Assembly (NCBI GenBank): GCA_027624335.1 | Contig: JAQBWV010000004.1 | Location: forward strand, 1-64,000 | From: Planctomycetota bacterium | Lineage (GTDB): Bacteria > Planctomycetota > Planctomycetia > Planctomycetales > Planctomycetaceae | Reading direction: 5' to 3' | Length of the DNA: 64,000 nucleotides | Shown: positions 60,501 to 64,000 of the stretch, one piece after another | Layout: the number at the start of each line of letters is the position of its first letter | Numbering within the stretch: the first letter of the stretch is position 1 | Notes under the pieces: model-generated | Database searches by the model: none | Told to the model about the DNA's origin: nothing | The model's input: only the letters and a program-made list of their open reading frames with translations | Position numbers and translations under genes: made by a program

Positions 60501-63440
60501 CGAAATCGATCCCATTTGCTCGCGAGTCAAGTGGACGACCTGGTCAGCCGACAGATACTGAAAGTCGTACTGCGTCAGCGACTGAATCTGCACCGTCGTC
60601 AGTGAGTTCCGTTGAGCGGGGCTGATGTATCGTATGGAAATCTCTCGGACGTTCAGACGCTGCACCTGCTCGTCGGTCAGGCTGTACCGAGCTTCCTCAG
60701 CGATACCATTGAAGTACCAGCCGTTACGGATTCCGGCAATCTGATCTCCAGTCAAATGAGTGATCTGCTCTTCATTAAGCCGATCAAAGTCTCGATACGA
60801 AAGCGTCTGAATTTGAGCGACGCTCAACCATCCCACCTGCTGATCGGTGAGGCCGACGAGTCGCACTGTTGCGACATCAATGCTCTGAATCTGAGCTCCC
60901 GTTAGTGCTGCGCGGGCACTGTCAGAAACTCGGTAGAACCACCATTCATTCGGAATGCTTTGCAGTTGTTCTGCGGTCAAGTGCGGAGTTTGAGCGTCAG
61001 TCAGAAATTCGAAACTCCGATAGCCGATGGTCTGCACCTGCGCCGCTGAAAGTTCTGCGATTTGTGCGGCCGTCAGCTGGGCGAGCCCAACCGTTTCCAC
61101 AGACAATGCTCTGATCTGGTCACCTGTCAAAGCTGCTCGCACATCATCCGGAATTCTCTCAAACCACCATTGATTCGGAACCTGCTGCAACTGCTCGCCC
61201 GTAAGTTGCGGCGACTGAGCAACATTCAGACGTTCGAACTCTCGATATCCGACGCTCTGAATTTGTGATGTAGTCAGGACCGCAATCTGTGGAGTCGACA
61301 GGGAGCCGAGTCCCAGAACGCCAACATTCAGTGATTGAACCTGTGCGTCGGTCAGTGCGGCTCGTGAGTCTTCCGGAACCCGCTCGAACCACCAGTAATT
61401 CGGAATCGTCGCCAACTGCTCAGCCGACAGATGCACGATCTGTCCAGGGCCGAGCCGCTCGAAGTCTCGATACCCTAGCGCATGAACCTGCTCGGGCGAC
61501 AACTGCGCAGACTGTTCCGAAGACAGTCCGGAAACTCCCGTGACACTGACATCAAGAGCCTGCACCTGTTTCGGAGTCAACGCGGCACGAGCCTCTGCTG
61601 AGATGTTGCCGAACCACCAGCTATTCGGGATTGTGGCGATCTGCCCGGTCGTCAACTCAGGAGTCTGCGTTGCATTCAGGTAACGGAAATCGCGATACGA
61701 CAGACTGCGAATCTGCTCGACGCTTAGTTCCGCCCGCTGAGACTCAGTCAACGCCCCCAGATGAATTTCACTGACGTTGAGTGCTCTGACCTGGTCGCCG
61801 GTCAGAGCTGCGCGAGCTTCTTCAGGGCTGCGCGTAAACCACCACTCATTGGGAATACTCGCGACCTGTTCATTCGTGAGATCGACGATCTGCCCGACCG
61901 TCAGGTATTGAAAATCGCGATAGCCAAGCGACTGAACCTGCTGACGCGACAATGCTTTCACCTGCTGCAGCGTCAAAGCACCGACGCCGACTTTCTCCAC
62001 AGCCAGCGTTTTGATCTGCTCGGGCGTGATGGCCGCGCGAGCTTCCACCGACATCCGGCCAAACCACCACGAATTCGGAATCGTTGCCACCTGATCAGCA
62101 GACAGCAACGGCGTCTGCGACTCGGTCAGGTAATGGAACTCCCGGAAACTCAGCGATTGAATCTGGTCGAGCGCGAGGACGGCTAACTGAGTCGGCGTCA
62201 GGCCTGACAGTCCCAGATTATCGACACGCAAAGCCTGCACCTGCGCAGCGGTCAGGACACTTCTCGCCTCGGCTGACAAACGGCCGAACCACCATGAATT
62301 CGGAATCGCGGACACCTGATCGGCACTGAGCAGCGGTGTCTGCTGTGGCACAAGATGTTCGAATTCTCTGTAGTTAAGGCTCTGAATCTGAGCTTCTGTC
62401 AGTACAGAGATCTGGTCTCCAGCAAGACCACTCAGCCCGATGTCGGCAACGTTCAATGCCTGCACCTGTGAAGGTGTCAATGCAAAACGAGCCGCTTCCG
62501 GAATTCGGCTCAGGTACCAGCCGCTCGGAATCGAAGCGACCTGTTCGATCGTCAGGTACGGTGTCTGCTCGGCGGTCAGCGATTCGAAGTGTCGATAAGT
62601 CAGCGCCCGAATCTCGCCCACGGACCTATTGCCAACTGGCATCTCGGCAATTGTCGTCATCGCGGAAGCCGACGCCGGCCGTTCCGGCGGCACCTGACCT
62701 GCCGCCATCATGTTGCGGATTTCGTGCTGCTCGTCGCTGAGCATCTCGACGTCAGAATCACCTCTGACATCTTCCAGTTGCGCGAGTGACAACTCAGCAA
62801 CCTGCTCTTCCGTCAGGAGGTCAAGCCGCGAACGTCCAACATCAAGCATTCGAATCTGGTCGCCGGTCAGAGCTTTCCGCGCCTCGTCCGTCAACTTGCG
62901 AAGCTGGTAATAACCGCTTAGTCGACCAGTTTGCTCGGCAGACAGATTCGGAATCTGACTCGGTGTCAGGCTACGAAGATCCCGCAGATTCAATGACTGA
63001 ACCTGCTCGACCGTAAGATCGTCGATCTGATCGTTGGTCAGCCCCGCTAATCCGACCCTGCGAACATTCAACCATGCAACCTGCTGAGTACTCAGAGCTT
63101 GTCGCGAGCTCAAAGGAATGAGTCGAAATGCAAATCGGCTGTCAATGTCCTGAATCTGTTGCTGGCTCAGAAACGGCACCTGGTCAGCGGTAAGTGTCCC
63201 GAATTGCGCCGTACGCAGACTCTGAACGTGCTCAAGAACCGCGATCTGATCGATCGAAGGAACCACCTTTTGAGCTGCGTCAGCGTTACCGAGAGTTATG
63301 GCGCTAAGAAGTTGTCTGACCTCAAGAGTTTCCAAATTAAGGCAGCTTCCAAATCGGATAGAACTTCGTCGGCGAGCCGGCTTCGTCCCAACAAACGAAG
63401 AGACAAGTAGCCGACGCCAGCGAATCACACGATTCTGCAT
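57504..63440 (-). CDS. Giant surface protein: LTxxQ-repeat region plus G8/CEMIP-like beta-helix
   Basis: A 1978-residue protein. The N terminus is basic and holds NLETLEVRQLLSAI, the LEPR-XLL-type export motif of giant planctomycete proteins. Residues ~50-1000 consist of LTxxQ(V/I)xxL helical units, arranged as about ten 75-residue repeats marked by IPNxWWFxR and LxYRDFxxL motifs. A His/Glu-rich linker follows. Residues ~1100-1230 resemble a G8 domain (ASGEWSNAAIWGGGVVPG, LFVDGNGLLQIGTE), and the next ~450 residues a parallel beta-helix with CEMIP-like GRYAVHFHRAG and GHGFWLQGPG. A beta-sandwich-like C terminus closes it. CEMIP-type proteins bind or cleave hyaluronan; whether this protein acts on a polysaccharide is unknown. 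GGAG stands 8 bases before the ATG. Confidence 0.88.
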   Translation of the reverse strand: MQNRVIRWRRLLVSSFVGTKPARRRSSIRFGSCLNLETLEVRQLLSAITLGNADAAQKVVPSIDQIAVLEHVQSLRTAQFGTLTADQVPFLSQQQIQDIDSRFAFRLIPLSSRQALSTQQVAWLNVRRVGLAGLTNDQIDDLTVEQVQSLNLRDLRSLTPSQIPNLSAEQTGRLSGYYQLRKLTDEARKALTGDQIRMLDVGRSRLDLLTEEQVAELSLAQLEDVRGDSDVEMLSDEQHEIRNMMAAGQVPPERPASASAMTTIAEMPVGNRSVGEIRALTYRHFESLTAEQTPYLTIEQVASIPSGWYLSRIPEAARFALTPSQVQALNVADIGLSGLAGDQISVLTEAQIQSLNYREFEHLVPQQTPLLSADQVSAIPNSWWFGRLSAEARSVLTAAQVQALRVDNLGLSGLTPTQLAVLALDQIQSLSFREFHYLTESQTPLLSADQVATIPNSWWFGRMSVEARAAITPEQIKTLAVEKVGVGALTLQQVKALSRQQVQSLGYRDFQYLTVGQIVDLTNEQVASIPNEWWFTRSPEEARAALTGDQVRALNVSEIHLGALTESQRAELSVEQIRSLSYRDFRYLNATQTPELTTGQIATIPNSWWFGNISAEARAALTPKQVQALDVSVTGVSGLSSEQSAQLSPEQVHALGYRDFERLGPGQIVHLSAEQLATIPNYWWFERVPEDSRAALTDAQVQSLNVGVLGLGSLSTPQIAVLTTSQIQSVGYREFERLNVAQSPQLTGEQLQQVPNQWWFERIPDDVRAALTGDQIRALSVETVGLAQLTAAQIAELSAAQVQTIGYRSFEFLTDAQTPHLTAEQLQSIPNEWWFYRVSDSARAALTGAQIQSIDVATVRLVGLTDQQVGWLSVAQIQTLSYRDFDRLNEEQITHLTGDQIAGIRNGWYFNGIAEEARYSLTDEQVQRLNVREISIRYISPAQRNSLTTVQIQSLTQYDFQYLSADQVVHLTREQMGSISNQWYFLKMSDAARATLSQDQLLALPNAVHAGLNRQPTAMFAPDEDHGPMTEAAATLAHTATSETAAVTMSEAGHEHSDSSVDETSGHHPNVPHVDDPAKRSEHLAALALVPHEAATFVSIASGEWSNAAIWGGGVVPGDDAQVLISSGTSVTFDVIQYDSMNWVRVDGTLNWDTDDDTQMLLDTLFVDGNGLLQIGTEDNPVEHGVAARIVIADNGADIDLNWDPIQISRGVISHGTTKMFGEEVTPYVSLATDPRRGDTQLVLDAIPVNWEAGNRLVLTGTSSNPQNTQDEELEIVSIDGNVVIIDADSDMPGIQALAYSHLTPAGQELSVYVSNMNRNVVVMSENPSITQRRGHVMFMHNQRAEVKNVGFYGLGRTDKRNPANDAVLNDNDELVPGLNQRGRYAVHFHRAGATYADNPGEVSGSVVVDSPGLGFVNHQSYVNFTHNVAFNVVGSSFFTEFGDEIGSFVGNLSIANSGSGDGLEDRKDIFDFGHGGHGFWLQGPGVEVVDNISTGARDSAFNFFTTSSEAKFKTVNMADPSLAAGRDEIPVGMVPLRKVSGNTAFGSRSGLETWFHQTSSNAGQSYIDDFTAWNVGRGIFNPYTGRTTVRNATLIGNVDRPNGTALGRNNVTNQMTYENVHVVGWSVGIDVPVNRTTVIRNGYFAAVQAIRISTAHDSLREVDILGDPEFATLTDSQLRNRQQFDIFMDGEISVKNRDIETYFTPDIVRLGTVLFNNHQVYYHKQAASFVPFPAETAPDWMPPELIGKTNSELWTQYGIAPGGTIAPQDAVEVDRVSGLIGSRAEYQTPLELRSAKFTNQLAGYQLRYIDGTGKLVIDAATADLREGWNLLTRIVDGQTRTFFIFGDVTAPEFQLTMTDEELRVNPLGLRHGFVVHGRIFDDSFGDMTFRRRFNDLAERPILTADDGTQSIELTFTISDPAGNTLDVVVVVVLDPNAPLVPGTDQRDLPPREVPTTLAELIEYYYLTGQDPSELIGG
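60440..62640. repeat. Tandem 225-bp coding repeats in the giant surface-protein gene
   Basis: About ten repeats of 75 codons each, recognisable by the WWF/WYF codons spaced near 225 bp from about 62515 down to about 60500. Each holds five to six LTxxQ units. Two more degenerate copies appear toward the N-terminal end (to about 63300). Sequences differ enough that they are not recent duplications. Confidence 0.85.
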
Positions 63441-63755
63441 ATTGATGTCTCCGGAGGTGACGCTTCGCAGAAGATGTTGCGATGAAAGCTCGCGAGAAAT
63501 AAAAGTTCAACGACCGCACGACTCAGAACAGCTCAAGCAGGAATCGAATGCAACAGGAATACCTGCCGATAACGGCGCTCGATTTCAAACAAGTGACAAA
63601 CGTGTCAATCGTATCGTTTCGAACCGTTGAAATTCGCCTGCCAGATATTGCCAAATGACTCCCGAAGAGTTCAGACGCAAGTTCCTGGCTGTCATTCATC
63701 AGATGGCTTCAAGCCATCTGCAGCAAATCGCATCGATATCGATTCCACTGAAGCA

Positions 63756-63813
63756 TTCTGCAACGTTCCCAGCAATGTGATGAGTGTTCGCATCAAACAT
63801 TGGGAATGCAGAA
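63756..63813. repeat. Long imperfect inverted repeat
   Basis: Paired segments TTCTGCA/TGCAGAA, TTCCCA/TGGGAA, AATGT/ACATT and GATG/CATC nest in order around an 8-base loop, interrupted by 2-3 base bulges. There is no T tract at the 3' side of the + strand. It may be an RNA structure or protein-binding site upstream of the giant gene. Confidence 0.5.
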
Positions 63814-63899
63814 AACTCAGTAAGAACGGAGTTGTGAAGCTGATTCGAGTCTCAGGCTTCTCGTTTGTACTGAGAATACCCTACGCAGTTGTCGTGCCA

Positions 63900-63919
63900 C
63901 CTGACGCGATCGCGTCAGG
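63900..63919. repeat. Perfect 20-bp palindrome
   Basis: CCTGACGCGATCGCGTCAGG is identical to its own reverse complement. Such a dyad with no loop suggests a dimeric protein-binding operator more than a terminator. Its target gene could be either the giant gene or one beyond the window edge. Confidence 0.55.
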
Positions 63920-64000
63920 AAATCTGTCACCTGCAGTAGCCGCCCTGATAACGCCCGCCGTCACTGACTTCGTCCCGCAACCGCTCGAAAATCCGCATCG

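Larger units (their letters stand above)
63441..64000. promoter_or_regulatory. Upstream region of the giant surface-protein gene
   Basis: A 560-base stretch to the window edge with no recognisable gene. It contains an extended imperfect hairpin (63756-63813) and a perfect 20-bp palindrome (63900-63919). Promoter hexamers could not be assigned. Confidence 0.45.

Noticed and set aside
60440-62640. CRISPR-like array in the regularly spaced repeats
   Set aside because: The repeats are 225-bp coding units of one open frame with diverged sequence, not short identical repeats with spacers.

Overview
The window looks like a chromosome segment from a planctomycete. The support is: a MoxR/DUF58/BatA/VWA cluster of the type common in that phylum; large secreted proteins of unknown function, one carrying an N-terminal LExLExRxLLSA motif (LEPR-XLL-like) seen in giant planctomycete surface proteins; EF-hand-rich and heme-rich secreted proteins; a B12-dependent ribonucleotide reductase; and moderately high GC. 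The species cannot be named from sequence alone.

Layout. 1-4.8 kb: a leftward flagellar basal-body run (flgF, flgG, flgA, flgH, flgI), with flgI ending after about its N-terminal half. 5.3-6.9 kb: a YHS-tailed lipoprotein and a small SET-domain protein, rightward. 6.9-25.2 kb: one long leftward gene run beginning with a MoxR ATPase, then an EF-hand/beta-propeller protein, a DUF58 protein, two VWA membrane proteins, a large DUF4175-like membrane protein split by an in-frame TGA, two tandem paralogous secreted proteins, a prenyltransferase-fold protein and a large beta-repeat/thioredoxin protein. Several neighbours overlap by 4 nt, so at least the distal half looks translationally coupled. 25.5-29.6 kb: a lipoprotein MsrA and an M1 metallopeptidase fused to a predicted outer-membrane beta-barrel, then a strong bidirectional terminator. 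29.9-33.4 kb: nrdJ with a promoter and paired NrdR-box-like sites about 0.5 kb upstream. 33.4-36.3 kb: gene-poor, with a small membrane protein, a DUF2617 protein and an Ogt-type DNA repair methyltransferase. 36.4-40.1 kb: an unknown protein, a B12-binding-type radical SAM enzyme, a DUF3127 protein with an SSB-like C-terminal tip, and an SDR. 40.7-51.3 kb: a rightward fatty-acid cluster (acyl-CoA ligase, thiolase, FadJ-like bifunctional enzyme, second ligase, aldehyde dehydrogenase-like protein, SDR). 51.3-57.4 kb: a rhomboid protease, a pentaheme cytochrome with TPR-like tail, a divergent Rieske protein and a secreted esterase. 57.5-63.4 kb: a 1978-residue surface protein with about ten 75-residue LTxxQ repeats followed by a G8/CEMIP-like beta-helix region.

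The best candidates for undescribed biology are the 18-kb MoxR-led envelope cluster with its calcium-binding and thioredoxin components, the protease-barrel fusion, and the giant LTxxQ-repeat/G8 protein. All functional statements are read from motifs and context; no database search was run.
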